64,000 bases of DNA. Source: Janthinobacterium rivuli (GTDB lineage: Bacteria > Pseudomonadota > Gammaproteobacteria > Burkholderiales > Burkholderiaceae_D). The DNA lies in the NCBI RefSeq assembly GCF_029690045.1, contig NZ_CP121464.1, positions 868,001 to 932,000 of the forward strand. Reading direction: 5' to 3'. This document shows positions 42,143-51,211 of this stretch, piece by piece (position 1 is the stretch's first letter; every line of letters starts with the position of its first letter). The notes beneath the pieces were generated by a model that was given only the letters and a program-made list of their open reading frames with translations, had not been told where the DNA came from and searched no databases. Made by a program: the position numbers and the translations under genes.

Positions 42143-45100
42143 ATGCCTACACGCGCGTCTTCGTCGTGGTTTGCCCGGCCAGTGTCGCACTGGGTGGGAC
42201 CGCGCGTGTTGGCCGCCCTGGTGCTGGCGCTGTGCCTGGGATTGACGTATGGCGCCTGGCGCAATGCCGACGACGCCAGCGAACAGCAGGTGCAGGCCGA
42301 TTTCGATTTCCGCGTGCGCGAACTGGTTAATAACATTGTCGGCCGCATGCAGACCTACATCCAGGTGCTGCACGGGGTGCAGGGACTGTATGCCAGTTCG
42401 CAGGAAGTCACGCGCCGCGAATTCCATGCCTATCTGGCGGCGCAGCAGGTGGATCGCCACTTTCCTGGCATCCACGGCATCGGCTACCTGCCCCTGTTGT
42501 CCGGCGCCGCCCTGGCGCGGCACGAGGCAGGCGTGCGCGCGGACGGCTATCCCGGCTATGCGGTGCGTCCGCACGGCCAGCGCGACTGGCATGCGCCCAT
42601 CACGTATCTGGAACCGTTAAGCGAGAGCAATCTGCTGGCCTTCGGCTACGACATCGGCTCCGAACCCGTGCGCCGCGCCGCGCTCGAGCAAGCGCGCGAC
42701 ACGGGGCAAGCGGCCATGACGGGCAAGATCCACCTGGTGCAGGATGGCGGCAGCGCCCAGGCGCATGGCTTCCTGGTCGTCTTGCCCGTGTATGACAATG
42801 GCTTGCTGCATGGTAGCGTGGCGCAGCGGCGCGCCGCCTTGCGCGCCTGGGTGTTTGCGCCATTTCGCATGGGCGACCTGATGGTGGGCGTGGGCGGCGA
42901 GAGCGCGCGCCAGCTGGACCTGGAAATCTATGACGGCGCGCAATTGTCCGAGGCGGCCCTGATGTATGACAGCTTGCCGGGCGCCCTGTCGTCTGCCGCC
43001 TCGGACAGCCTGGTGTCGCGGCAAGCGATCAGCATCGCCGGCCATGCCTGGACTTTGCGCGTGCGCACCATGCCGGGCTTCGATGGCGAATTGCTGGCGC
43101 GCCCTCGCCTGGTGGCCTGGACGGGGCTGCTGGCCAGCATCGTGCTAGCGCTGGCCACGTGGCTGCTGGCGGCGGGCCGCGCCCGCGCCCAGGCGGCGCT
43201 GGCGCGTTCGAGCGAACTGACGGGCCAGCTGGAGCAGGGGCAGGCGAGCGTGCTGGCGATGGCCGAGGCGGCGCAACGCAGCCAGGCCATGCTGCGCAGC
43301 ATTCTCGATTCGACCATCGACGGCATTCTGGTCGACAATATCGATGGCCGCATCTTCACCTCGAACCGGCGCTTCCGCGATTTGTGGCAAGTGCCCGATG
43401 CGCTCGACTGGCAAGCCGATGGCGCGGCGCTGGTGCGCCATGTGGAAAGCCAGCTGGAGCAGGCCGCGCCTTTCCTCGGGGCACGCACCCACGCGCCACA
43501 CGGCCACCGCGAGCGGCGCGACGTGCTGCACCTGCGCGATGGTCGGGTGGTCGAGCAATATGTGCGCAGCATGCAGCTGGGCAATGAGCAGGCGCGCCTG
43601 TGGACCTTCCGCGATATCAGCGAGCGCAGCCAGATGGAGCGGCGCGAGCATACTCGGCGCCAAGTGCTGGAAATGCTGGCCACGGGCGCGCCGCTGGAAC
43701 GGGTGCTGGAAAGCGTGGTGCTGAGCGTGCAAGCGGACCATCCGGCCATGCTGTGCAGCATCTTGCTGCTCGATGAAAGCCGCCACCGCCTGGTGCTGGG
43801 CGCCGCGCCCAGCTTGCCCGCGTTTTTCAACCTGTCCAGCCATGGCCATGACCTCGACACCCTGCAGGGCGTGCATGGCATCGCCGCGCAAGCCCTGCGC
43901 GACGGCCTGCGCGTGATCGTCGGCGACTTGCATACGGTTGCCGATGCACAAGAGACGATGGAACTGGCGTGGCGGGCCCAGTTGCAATCGTGCTGGGCCG
44001 AACCCGTGCGTGGCGGCTCGGGCAAGCTGCTGGGCGTGCTGATGGCGTATCACCGCCAGCCCACCTTGCCGGGCGCGGCGCACCTGGCGCGGTTGAGCGA
44101 GGCGGCGCACCTGGCCGGCATGGCCATCGAACAGGCGCAGGTGGCGCTGGCCCTGCGCGCGGGCGAAGCGCGTTTCCGCAGCCTGTACGACCATGCGCCC
44201 GTGGCCCTGTGGGAACAGGACTGGTCGGCCGTGCGCGCCGCGCTCGATGCCCTCGAGCAAGCGGGGGTGCGCGACCTGGGCGCCCATTTCCAGGCCAGTC
44301 CGGACGCGCTGCGGCAACTGGCGGACCTGGTGCGCATCATCGATGCGAACGGCGCCGCGCTGGCGCAGGTGCGCGCCAACGAGGACGACCAGCGCCGCGG
44401 CGCCTTGAGCCTGGCGCAGAATTTCGACGACAGCGCCTTGCCCCGCTTCGGCGATGCGCTGCTGGCGCTGGCTGGCGGCGCCCACCTGTTCGAGTGCGAA
44501 AGCAGCTTCGTGCGTCTCGACGGGGCGGCGCGGCAAAATGAATTGAGCTTGCTGGTGATGCCCGGCCATGCGGACAGCCTCGATTTCGTCATGGTGTCCT
44601 CGCTCGACATCACCGAGCGCAAGCGCATGAATGCGGAACTGCTGCAACTGGCCACCACGGATTTTTTAACTGGCTTGCCGAACCGGCGCCACTTCATGGC
44701 GTCGCTGGAAAACGAGCATGCCCGCTTGCAGCGCGAGCTGGCCAGCTGCGCCAGCGTGTTGATGCTCGACATCGACCATTTCAAGCGCGTCAACGACGAG
44801 TATGGCCACGCCGTGGGCGACGCCGTGCTGCGTCACCTGGGCGCGCTGATGTGCCAGGCCTTGCGCAAGGTCGACGTGCCGGGCCGCGTGGGCGGCGAAG
44901 AATTCGCCATCTTGCTGCCTGGTACCGACCTGGCGGCGGCGGCCGTGTTTGCGGAACGGCTGCGCCGGCGCGTGGCGGAAAGTTCGCTGACCATCGATGG
45001 CGGCATCGTGATCACCATTACGGTGAGCATCGGCATGGCCGCCATGGCCGGTACCGATGCCGATTGCGACGCCGTGCTGGCACGCGCCGACGAGGCGCTG

Positions 45101-45187
45101 TACCGGGCCAAGCGGGGCGGGCGCAACCGCATCGAGCAGAATGACGGCGGCGGCGACGGCGTGCTCAGCAAGTTCATGGCACAGTGA
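42143..45187 (+). CDS. CHASE-PAS-GAF-GGDEF diguanylate cyclase
   Basis: This 1014-residue membrane sensor has a first membrane helix (VLAALVLALCLGLTYG), a periplasmic CHASE domain (about 50-310; FHAYLAAQQVDRHFPGIHGIGYLP) and a second helix (WTGLLASIVLALATWLLAAG). A PAS (SILDSTIDGILVDNIDGRIF), a GAF (about 510-670), another PAS-like region and a GGDEF domain follow. The active-site motif is GGEEF at 917-921. An intact RxxD product-inhibition site (R908-D911) lies five residues before it. It should make c-di-GMP in response to an external ligand plus cytoplasmic cues. There is no EAL domain. Confidence 0.92.
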   Translation: MPTRASSSWFARPVSHWVGPRVLAALVLALCLGLTYGAWRNADDASEQQVQADFDFRVRELVNNIVGRMQTYIQVLHGVQGLYASSQEVTRREFHAYLAAQQVDRHFPGIHGIGYLPLLSGAALARHEAGVRADGYPGYAVRPHGQRDWHAPITYLEPLSESNLLAFGYDIGSEPVRRAALEQARDTGQAAMTGKIHLVQDGGSAQAHGFLVVLPVYDNGLLHGSVAQRRAALRAWVFAPFRMGDLMVGVGGESARQLDLEIYDGAQLSEAALMYDSLPGALSSAASDSLVSRQAISIAGHAWTLRVRTMPGFDGELLARPRLVAWTGLLASIVLALATWLLAAGRARAQAALARSSELTGQLEQGQASVLAMAEAAQRSQAMLRSILDSTIDGILVDNIDGRIFTSNRRFRDLWQVPDALDWQADGAALVRHVESQLEQAAPFLGARTHAPHGHRERRDVLHLRDGRVVEQYVRSMQLGNEQARLWTFRDISERSQMERREHTRRQVLEMLATGAPLERVLESVVLSVQADHPAMLCSILLLDESRHRLVLGAAPSLPAFFNLSSHGHDLDTLQGVHGIAAQALRDGLRVIVGDLHTVADAQETMELAWRAQLQSCWAEPVRGGSGKLLGVLMAYHRQPTLPGAAHLARLSEAAHLAGMAIEQAQVALALRAGEARFRSLYDHAPVALWEQDWSAVRAALDALEQAGVRDLGAHFQASPDALRQLADLVRIIDANGAALAQVRANEDDQRRGALSLAQNFDDSALPRFGDALLALAGGAHLFECESSFVRLDGAARQNELSLLVMPGHADSLDFVMVSSLDITERKRMNAELLQLATTDFLTGLPNRRHFMASLENEHARLQRELASCASVLMLDIDHFKRVNDEYGHAVGDAVLRHLGALMCQALRKVDVPGRVGGEEFAILLPGTDLAAAAVFAERLRRRVAESSLTIDGGIVITITVSIGMAAMAGTDADCDAVLARADEALYRAKRGGRNRIEQNDGGGDGVLSKFMAQ

Positions 45188-45562
45188 TTACAGGCTTTGC
45201 TGGCGCGCTTGCGCCTGTTTGCGGTTGCGGCTGACGATCAGCCAGACGATGGCGACGGGAATCAGCAGCGGCAGCAGCACGGGCGTGCTCAAGGCCAGCG
45301 CCAGCACCACGCACAGGGCCACCACGGCGATCAGCACCACGCCGACTCCCGCCAGGACGACGCCCGTGACGACGGCGGCGCACACCACCGCAATGGCGGC
45401 GACCAGCAAGCCGCCGCCGGCAAACACCAGGCCGAACAGCCACTCGAGCGGACCGTCGACATCGTCGCCGTTGAACTGCATGTGCATGTCGCTGCCGCTG
45501 ATCTTGTCGAGGAACAGGCAGGCGAGCATGACGATGAGGACGAAGGTGAGCAATTTTTTCAT
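45188..45562 (-). CDS. Small glycine/valine-rich membrane protein
   Basis: This 124-residue protein has a signal-like first helix (MKKLLTFVLIVMLACLFL), a short polar section (SGSDMHMQFNGDDVDGP), and three closely spaced hydrophobic stretches rich in Val/Ala (LLVAAIAVVCAAVVTGVV, VLIAVVALCVVLALAL, LLPLLIPVAIVWLIV). A GAGG site precedes the ATG at 45560-45562. It ends against the stop of the diguanylate cyclase gene with no gap. No function is known to me. Confidence 0.65.
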   Translation of the reverse strand: MKKLLTFVLIVMLACLFLDKISGSDMHMQFNGDDVDGPLEWLFGLVFAGGGLLVAAIAVVCAAVVTGVVLAGVGVVLIAVVALCVVLALALSTPVLLPLLIPVAIVWLIVSRNRKQAQARQQSL

Positions 45563-45773
45563 GGTAAGCCTCGGTGTGTGAGTGATGGGGTCTTGCATGG
45601 TCACACTGTAGGCGCGCGCCCGGCTGGCCGCCAGCGGCGTGCGACAGGCCGTCATTTTCACGGTATGGAAGGCGCTGGCGGGGCAAAAACGCTGATCTGG
45701 AACAAGATTTCTTTTCTTGTAATGTGCGCAAGCCGTCCTATACTGAATACCTCACTCTCGCAAGGAGGGCAAC

Positions 45774-46010
45774 ATGCTTTTGTTTGCAGATACCGGGGAT
45801 CAATCGCTATCCCTTTCCCACCATCGAAGCACGCGCCAGCGTAGCGCCACGCAGTCTTGCGCCGAGCCCGTCGGCGCGCCATCGGCGATACCGCCGATCA
45901 TCATCAATCCCTTTAATTACCATGCGCCGCTGCCGGCCATCGACCCGCGCTGGGTACCGCCTGGCCCGCCGCTGACCTGGCCCAACCGGCCTGCCATGTC
46001 CATGTGCTGA
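45774..46010 (+). CDS. Small hypothetical protein with strong ribosome site
   Basis: This 78-residue frame has one of the best Shine-Dalgarno sequences in the window (AAGGAGGG at 45760-45767, 6 bp before the ATG). The product is polar at the start and proline-rich toward the end (SAIPPIIINPFNYHAPLP, WVPPGPPLTWPNRP), with no signal peptide or membrane helix. I do not recognise a family. The quality of the ribosome site argues that it is translated. Confidence 0.5.
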   Translation: MLLFADTGDQSLSLSHHRSTRQRSATQSCAEPVGAPSAIPPIIINPFNYHAPLPAIDPRWVPPGPPLTWPNRPAMSMC

Positions 46011-46132
46011 CAGTTGCCTTGGTGGCAGGCTGGCTCGTGCCGTAGGACGTGCCGTTTCGCTTCCGGCGATGCGGCACGGGAGGGCGTTTTCGACTATCAT
46101 GCTAGCCCCGACCTTCCACCACGAGCACCGCC

Positions 46133-46642
46133 ATGAGTACCGATTTCCCCGACTTTTCCGACGAAGCAGCCGAGCCAGACAATGACGCCCCGATCCAGGA
46201 GCCGCGCCTGTGGGTAGGCAACGGCTGGACGGCGAGGGTGATCAAGAATGAGGAAGATGAAGGCTGGGCCGTGGCCATGATCAAGGATGGCGAACCGGAG
46301 CCGGCCCTCGTGGGTCCGTGGACCATGGGCCGCGACAAGAAAAACCCGAAGCCGCTCGACGTGAACGCGTTCAATACCCTGGTCAAGACGGCGTCGGAAG
46401 TGCTGCGCCGCCACGAGCAGCAGCTGCATGCGCAACTGCACAAGAACCTGTTCGTCGCCACCGACGAGGGGCAAGTCAAGGTGATGTTCGACATCGTGCC
46501 CGACGAAGACCACCCGTACGCGGAACTGAGCGCCTACGACGCCGACGGCGAACAGATCGCCAAGGTACGCACCTCGGCCGCGTTCAAGTTCAATGCCACG
46601 TCAGCGGCGAACTGGATCGAGGGCGGCTACCGCCGGCCGTAA
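46133..46642 (+). CDS. Conserved-looking hypothetical protein
   Basis: This 169-residue acidic cytoplasmic protein has an N-terminal acidic segment (FPDFSDEAAEPDNDAP). An alpha/beta region follows (RLWVGNGWTARVIKNEEDE, VGPWTMGRDKKNPKPLD, LHKNLFVATDEGQVKVMFD). It resembles proteins annotated only as hypothetical in Burkholderiales; no function is known. Its final codons and stop (CCG TAA TCC) coincide with the edge of a REP-like repeat array, so its C-terminus may have been set by repeat insertion. Confidence 0.65.
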   Translation: MSTDFPDFSDEAAEPDNDAPIQEPRLWVGNGWTARVIKNEEDEGWAVAMIKDGEPEPALVGPWTMGRDKKNPKPLDVNAFNTLVKTASEVLRRHEQQLHAQLHKNLFVATDEGQVKVMFDIVPDEDHPYAELSAYDADGEQIAKVRTSAAFKFNATSAANWIEGGYRRP

Positions 46643-46662
46643 TCCAACGTCACCACCCGCGC

Positions 46663-46877
46663 CAACAATGTGTCGGATTACGCGCCTGCGCGCTAATCCG
46701 ACCTACCTCTTGCGGCATACGCGAGCCGGTACAGCAGCGGCAGGGCGTAGGTCGGATTAGGCCTGAAAGGCCGTAATCCGACGCCACCAGCGGCGTCAAC
46801 AATGTGTCGGATTACGCGCCTGCGCGCTAATCCGACCTACCTCTTGCGGCATACGCGAGCCGGTACAGCAGCGGCAG
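46663..46877. repeat. Perfect 81-bp direct duplication spanning the czcA 3' end
   Basis: Bases 46663-46743 and 46797-46877 are identical over 81 bp at a distance of 134 bp. The second copy includes the last 51 bp of czcA; the first is a detached copy in the intergenic region. Similarity continues more weakly upstream (5 mismatches in 34 bp including the shared end). The unit contains one complete REP-like palindrome, so this is a recent tandem duplication driven by or including the repeat. Confidence 0.9.
46672..46840. repeat. Three REP-like palindromes
   Basis: Palindromes at 46672-46706, 46747-46782 and 46806-46840 alternate in orientation. The outer two are identical and read GTCGGATTACGCG to TAATCCGACCTAC. 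The middle one reads GTAGGTCGGATTAG to GTAATCCGAC. The third overlaps the end of czcA and encodes its last residues G-R-S-D and the stop. Confidence 0.88.
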
Positions 46878-49800
46878 CACCAGCAAGGTCAATGCCGTCG
46901 ACGATAAAATGCCGCCGATCACCACGGTGGCCAGCGGACGCTGCACTTCGGCGCCCGTGCCCGTGGCGATGGCCATCGGCACGAAACCCAGCGAGGCCAC
47001 CAGCGCCGTCATCAGCACGGGCCGCAAGCGCGTGATCGCTCCCTCGCGTATCGCCTCTTGCAAGGGCATACCCTGTTCGCGCAGCTGGCGGATGTAGGCG
47101 ATCATCACGAGGCCGTTGAGCACGGCCACGCCGGACAGGGCGATGAAGCCGACGGCCGCCGAGATCGACATGGGGATGTCGCGCAGCCACAGGGCGACGA
47201 TGCCGCCCGTCAATGCGAACGGGATGCCGCTGAACACCAATAAACCATCCTTCACGTTGCCGAACATGGCGAACAGCAAGACGAACACGAGTGCCAAGGC
47301 CACGGGCACCACCAGCTCCAGGCGTTTCGTGGCCGATTGCAGTTGCTCGAACTGGCCGCCCCAGCTGGTCCAGTAGCCGGCGGGAATGGCCACTTGCGCT
47401 TGCAGCTGCTGCGTGGCGTCCGCCACAAACGAGCCGATATCGCGCCCGCGCACGTTGGCGCTGATGACGATGCGGCGCTTGCCGTCTTCGCGGCTGATCT
47501 GGTTCGGCCCCGGCGCGACTTGCAGGCTGGCTACTTCACCGAGCGGAATGAAGCGGGCACGGCCTTCCGCCGCCGCGCCCAGGGGCAGGGCGATGGGCAG
47601 GCGTTTCAACTGCTCCAGGTCGCTGCGCAGGCTGTCGGGCAGGCGCACGACGATGTCGAAGCGGCGGTCGCCCTGGAACAGGGTGCCCGCCTCTTGCCCG
47701 CCGATGGCCGTGGCAATCGCCGCTTGCACGTCGGCAATGTTGAGGCCGTAGCGGGCCGTCTGCTCGCGGTCGATCTGCACCGTCAGCATGGGCAGGCCCG
47801 TGGTCTGCTCGACTTTCACCTCTGTTGCGCCAGGAATCTTGCCCAGCACGCCGGCGATCTTCGCCGCCGTGCTGTCGAGGACAAGCATGTCGTCGCCGAA
47901 CAGTTTCACGGCCACGTCGCTGCGCACGCCGGAAATCAGTTCATTGAAGCGCAGCTGGATCGGTTGCGAAAACTCGTAGTTGTTGCCGGGTAAACTGGTG
48001 GCCGTCGCTTCGATTTCCGCCAGCAATTGCTCGCGCGATTTTCCCGGTTCCGGCCATGCATCGCGGGGTTTCAGCATGATGTAGCCGTCGGAAATATTCG
48101 GCGGCATGGGGTCGGACGCGATCTCGGCCGTACCCGTGCGGGCGAAGACGCGGGCGATTTCCTTGTGGTTTGCCATCAGCTTGCTTTCCAGCTGCTGCTG
48201 CATGGCCAGCGATTGCGTCAAACTGGTGCCGGGGATGCGCAGGGCCTGGATGGCGATGTCGCCCTCGTTCAGGCTGGGCACGAATTCGCTGCCCATGCGC
48301 GTGGCCAGCAAGCCTGACAGCACGACGGCCACGGCCGCACCCGTCAGCACGACGGGCGTGTTGCGCATCACCTTGTCCAGCAGCGGCGCATACCAGCGCT
48401 TGGCGGTGCGCATGATGGCGTTTTCCTTCTCCGCCACCTTGTCGCCTATAAACAGCGCCACGGCGGCCGGAATGAAGGTGATCGACAGCAGCATGGCGCC
48501 CAGCAGGGCGATGACCACCGTCAGCGCCATCGGCGTAAACATGCGGCCTTCCACGCCCGTCAGCGCAAAGATCGGCAGGTACACGACCATGATGATCAGC
48601 TGGCCGTACAGCAAGGGACGGCGCGCCTCTTGCGATGCGGAAAACACTTCGTGGAAACGTTCCTGCAAGGTCAACGGTCGTCCCAGTTTCTGCTGCGCAT
48701 GGGCCAGGCGGCGCACGCAGTTTTCCACGATCACCACGGCGCCATCGATGATGATGCCGAAGTCCAGCGCGCCCAGACTCATCAGGTTGGCGCTGACATG
48801 GTATTGCACCATGCCCGTAAACGTGAACAACATGGCCAGCGGAATCACCATGGCCGTGATGACGGCCGCGCGGATATTGCCGAGGAACAAAAACAAAATG
48901 GCGATCACCAACACGGCGCCTTCGAGCAGGTTTTTCTTCACCGTATTGATGGCCTTGTCGACCAGCACCGTGCGGTCATACACGGTGACGGCGTGCACGC
49001 CTTTCGGCAGGCTGCGGTTGATCTCGATCATCTTTTTATCGACCGCTTGCGAGACGGCGCGGCTGTTCTGTCCGATCAGCATGAAGACGGTGCCGAGCAC
49101 CACTTCGCGGCCGTTTTCGGTGGCCGCGCCCGTGCGCAATTCGCGCCCCAGCACCACGTCGGCCACGTCGCGGATGCGGATGGCCACGCCCTGCACATTG
49201 GCGACGACGATGTTGCCGATGTCGTCCTTGGAGGCCACCTGGCCCGGTGCGCGTATCAGCAATTGCTCGCCCTGCTTTTCGATATAGCCGGCGCCCACGT
49301 TGCTGTTGTTGCGTTCGAGCGCCGTCACCACGTCTTGCAGGCTGATGCCGTAGGCGGCCAGTTTTTCCGGATACGGCGCCACCTGGTATTGCTTGGCGTA
49401 GCCGCCGATGGCATTGATTTCCGTCACGCCCGTGACGTTGCGCAACTGCGGCTTGATGATCCAGTCCTGGATTTCGCGCAGGTCCGTCGGCGTGTACGGC
49501 GTGCCGTCCGGCTTTTTCGCGCCGTCCTGCGTTTCCACCGTCCACAGGTAGATTTCGCCGAGGCCCGTGGAGACGGGACCCATCTTGGGCGTGATGCCGG
49601 CCGGCAAGCTTTCCTTGGCTTCCTGCAAGCGCTCGTTGATCATCTGGCGTGCAAAATAGATGTCCGTGCCATCCTTGAAGATCACGGTCACTTGCGACAG
49701 GCCATAGCGTGACAGCGAGCGCGTCTGCTCCAGATTCGGCAAGCCGGCCATGGCCGTTTCGATGGGGAAGGTGACTCTCTGCTCGGTTTCCAGCGGCGAA

Positions 49801-49967
49801 TAGCCGGCGGACTGGGTATTGATTTGCACCTGCACATTGGTGATATCGGGCACGGCGTCGATGGGCAGCTTTTGATAGCTGTAGATGCCCAGGCCAGCCA
49901 TGGCGGCCACGGCCAGCATCACCAGCCAGCGCTGGTCGATGGCGAAGCGGATCAAACGTTCAAACAT
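46827..49967 (-). CDS. czcA: Heavy-metal RND efflux pump, inner-membrane subunit CzcA
   Basis: This 1046-residue proton-driven pump exports divalent cations. It has the RND topology of 12 helices with two large periplasmic loops. The decisive motif is DFGIIIDGAVVIVEN in helix 4, which belongs to the Zn/Co/Cd (HME1-type) group; Cu/Ag pumps lack this DFG...DGA pattern. Other landmarks: SLSRYGLSQVTVIFKDGTD, RMGSEFVPSLNEGDIA and SGVAVLNGLVMI. AAAGGAAA precedes its ATG. It is last in czcICBA. Its final codons GRSD and the stop are encoded by a REP-like repeat. Confidence 0.93.
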   Translation of the reverse strand: MFERLIRFAIDQRWLVMLAVAAMAGLGIYSYQKLPIDAVPDITNVQVQINTQSAGYSPLETEQRVTFPIETAMAGLPNLEQTRSLSRYGLSQVTVIFKDGTDIYFARQMINERLQEAKESLPAGITPKMGPVSTGLGEIYLWTVETQDGAKKPDGTPYTPTDLREIQDWIIKPQLRNVTGVTEINAIGGYAKQYQVAPYPEKLAAYGISLQDVVTALERNNSNVGAGYIEKQGEQLLIRAPGQVASKDDIGNIVVANVQGVAIRIRDVADVVLGRELRTGAATENGREVVLGTVFMLIGQNSRAVSQAVDKKMIEINRSLPKGVHAVTVYDRTVLVDKAINTVKKNLLEGAVLVIAILFLFLGNIRAAVITAMVIPLAMLFTFTGMVQYHVSANLMSLGALDFGIIIDGAVVIVENCVRRLAHAQQKLGRPLTLQERFHEVFSASQEARRPLLYGQLIIMVVYLPIFALTGVEGRMFTPMALTVVIALLGAMLLSITFIPAAVALFIGDKVAEKENAIMRTAKRWYAPLLDKVMRNTPVVLTGAAVAVVLSGLLATRMGSEFVPSLNEGDIAIQALRIPGTSLTQSLAMQQQLESKLMANHKEIARVFARTGTAEIASDPMPPNISDGYIMLKPRDAWPEPGKSREQLLAEIEATATSLPGNNYEFSQPIQLRFNELISGVRSDVAVKLFGDDMLVLDSTAAKIAGVLGKIPGATEVKVEQTTGLPMLTVQIDREQTARYGLNIADVQAAIATAIGGQEAGTLFQGDRRFDIVVRLPDSLRSDLEQLKRLPIALPLGAAAEGRARFIPLGEVASLQVAPGPNQISREDGKRRIVISANVRGRDIGSFVADATQQLQAQVAIPAGYWTSWGGQFEQLQSATKRLELVVPVALALVFVLLFAMFGNVKDGLLVFSGIPFALTGGIVALWLRDIPMSISAAVGFIALSGVAVLNGLVMIAYIRQLREQGMPLQEAIREGAITRLRPVLMTALVASLGFVPMAIATGTGAEVQRPLATVVIGGILSSTALTLLVLPLLYRLAYAARGRSD

Positions 49968-49992
49968 GATGGTTTCCTTTAGTTTGACGTGA

Positions 49993-51198
49993 TCAGTGTT
50001 CGTGGCCGGCGGAATCTTTGCCCAGCTCGGACTTCAGGACAAAACTGCCTTGCGCCGCATACGGCGTGCCAGCGGCCAGACCCTGCTTGATGTGCGTCAA
50101 GGTACCATCGCTGCGGCCCGGCACCACGGGCGTGGCCTGGTAGCCATCTTTCACTTGCACGAAGACGACGGGCTTGTCTTCCACCGTCTGGATGGCTGTA
50201 CTCTGCACGGTGACGGGCGCGTCCGCTTCGCCGGAGACCACTTCCACCGTGACGAACAGGCCCGGACGCCACGCCATGTCGGGGTTCAGCAAGCTGATGC
50301 GTGCCTTGGCCGTGCGTGTCTGCTCGCCCAGCAAGGCGCCTACATAGGTGATCGTGCCTTGCGCGCTGGCGTCAAATGCGGACGCTTTCACTTCCGCCTT
50401 GCCGCCCATGCGCACGGTGGCCAGGTCTTTTGCCGGCACGGCGATTTCCGCCCACACGGTCGACAGGTCGGAAATGACGAAGATGTTCGCGTCTTCCTTG
50501 ACGGCTTCGCCCAGGGTGATGTGTTTTTCCAGCACCATGCCGTCGAACGGCGCGCGGATCTCGTAGCGGTTCAGCGGACCTTTGCTGGTACTCGTGGCGC
50601 CCAGGGCGCTGAGCTTTTGCTGCGCGTTCTGCACGGCGATTTCCGCTTCGCGCCACGCTTGCTGGGCCTGCAGGTAATCCTGTTCGGCCGAAATTTTCTC
50701 GCGCCACAGTTTTTCTTCGCGCTCATACGTGGAGCGGGCCAGCGACAGCCGCCGCTGCGCCGAGAGCAGCTCGCTGCGCTGTTCCGACAATTCCGTGCTG
50801 GCGATGACGGCCAGCACTTGCCCCTTTTTCACCAGCTGGCCCAGGTCCGCATGCACGGCTTCGACCACGCCGGCCAGACGCGGCACGACGTGGGCCGTGC
50901 GGTCTTCGTTGAAACGGATTTCGCCGGGCAGGGCCACCGTCGTCTTGATGCGGCCCGGCGCGGCCGTGGCGATGACGACGCCGGCTGCCTTGCTTTGTGC
51001 CGCCGTCAATTCCAGCTTGCCTTCCACTTCTTCGTGGCCATGTTCGTCTTTCTTTTCAGCATGTGCTTCCGCCTTGACTGCAGGGGCCGGTGGGGCGCCG
51101 GACTTGCCCGTGCCGAGGATGAGGGCAGCCAGCACGATACCGGCGGCCGCGATGGAGATGATGGCGATCGTCTGTTTTTTGTCGAGTTTGATGTTCAT
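49993..51198 (-). CDS. czcB: Heavy-metal efflux periplasmic adaptor CzcB
   Basis: This 401-residue membrane-fusion protein links CzcA to the outer-membrane channel. It has an N-terminal anchor helix (IAIISIAAAGIVLAALIL) and a His/Glu-rich segment that may bind metal (AHAEKKDEHGHEEVEGK). A lipoyl/barrel-sandwich region with a helical hairpin follows (about 140-215, ELSEQRSELLSAQRRLSLA), then a beta-barrel part (AKARISLLNPDMAWRPGLFV). The C-terminus ends SAGHEH. It is located 25 bp before czcA and 13 bp after czcC. Confidence 0.9.
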   Translation of the reverse strand: MNIKLDKKQTIAIISIAAAGIVLAALILGTGKSGAPPAPAVKAEAHAEKKDEHGHEEVEGKLELTAAQSKAAGVVIATAAPGRIKTTVALPGEIRFNEDRTAHVVPRLAGVVEAVHADLGQLVKKGQVLAVIASTELSEQRSELLSAQRRLSLARSTYEREEKLWREKISAEQDYLQAQQAWREAEIAVQNAQQKLSALGATSTSKGPLNRYEIRAPFDGMVLEKHITLGEAVKEDANIFVISDLSTVWAEIAVPAKDLATVRMGGKAEVKASAFDASAQGTITYVGALLGEQTRTAKARISLLNPDMAWRPGLFVTVEVVSGEADAPVTVQSTAIQTVEDKPVVFVQVKDGYQATPVVPGRSDGTLTHIKQGLAAGTPYAAQGSFVLKSELGKDSAGHEH

Positions 51199-51211
51199 GG
51201 TCGGGGATTCC

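Noticed and set aside
46827..49967. Copper/silver pump (CusA)
   Set aside because: The helix 4 motif DFGIIIDGAVVIVEN and the CzcI-like gene at the head of the operon fit Zn/Co/Cd pumps instead.
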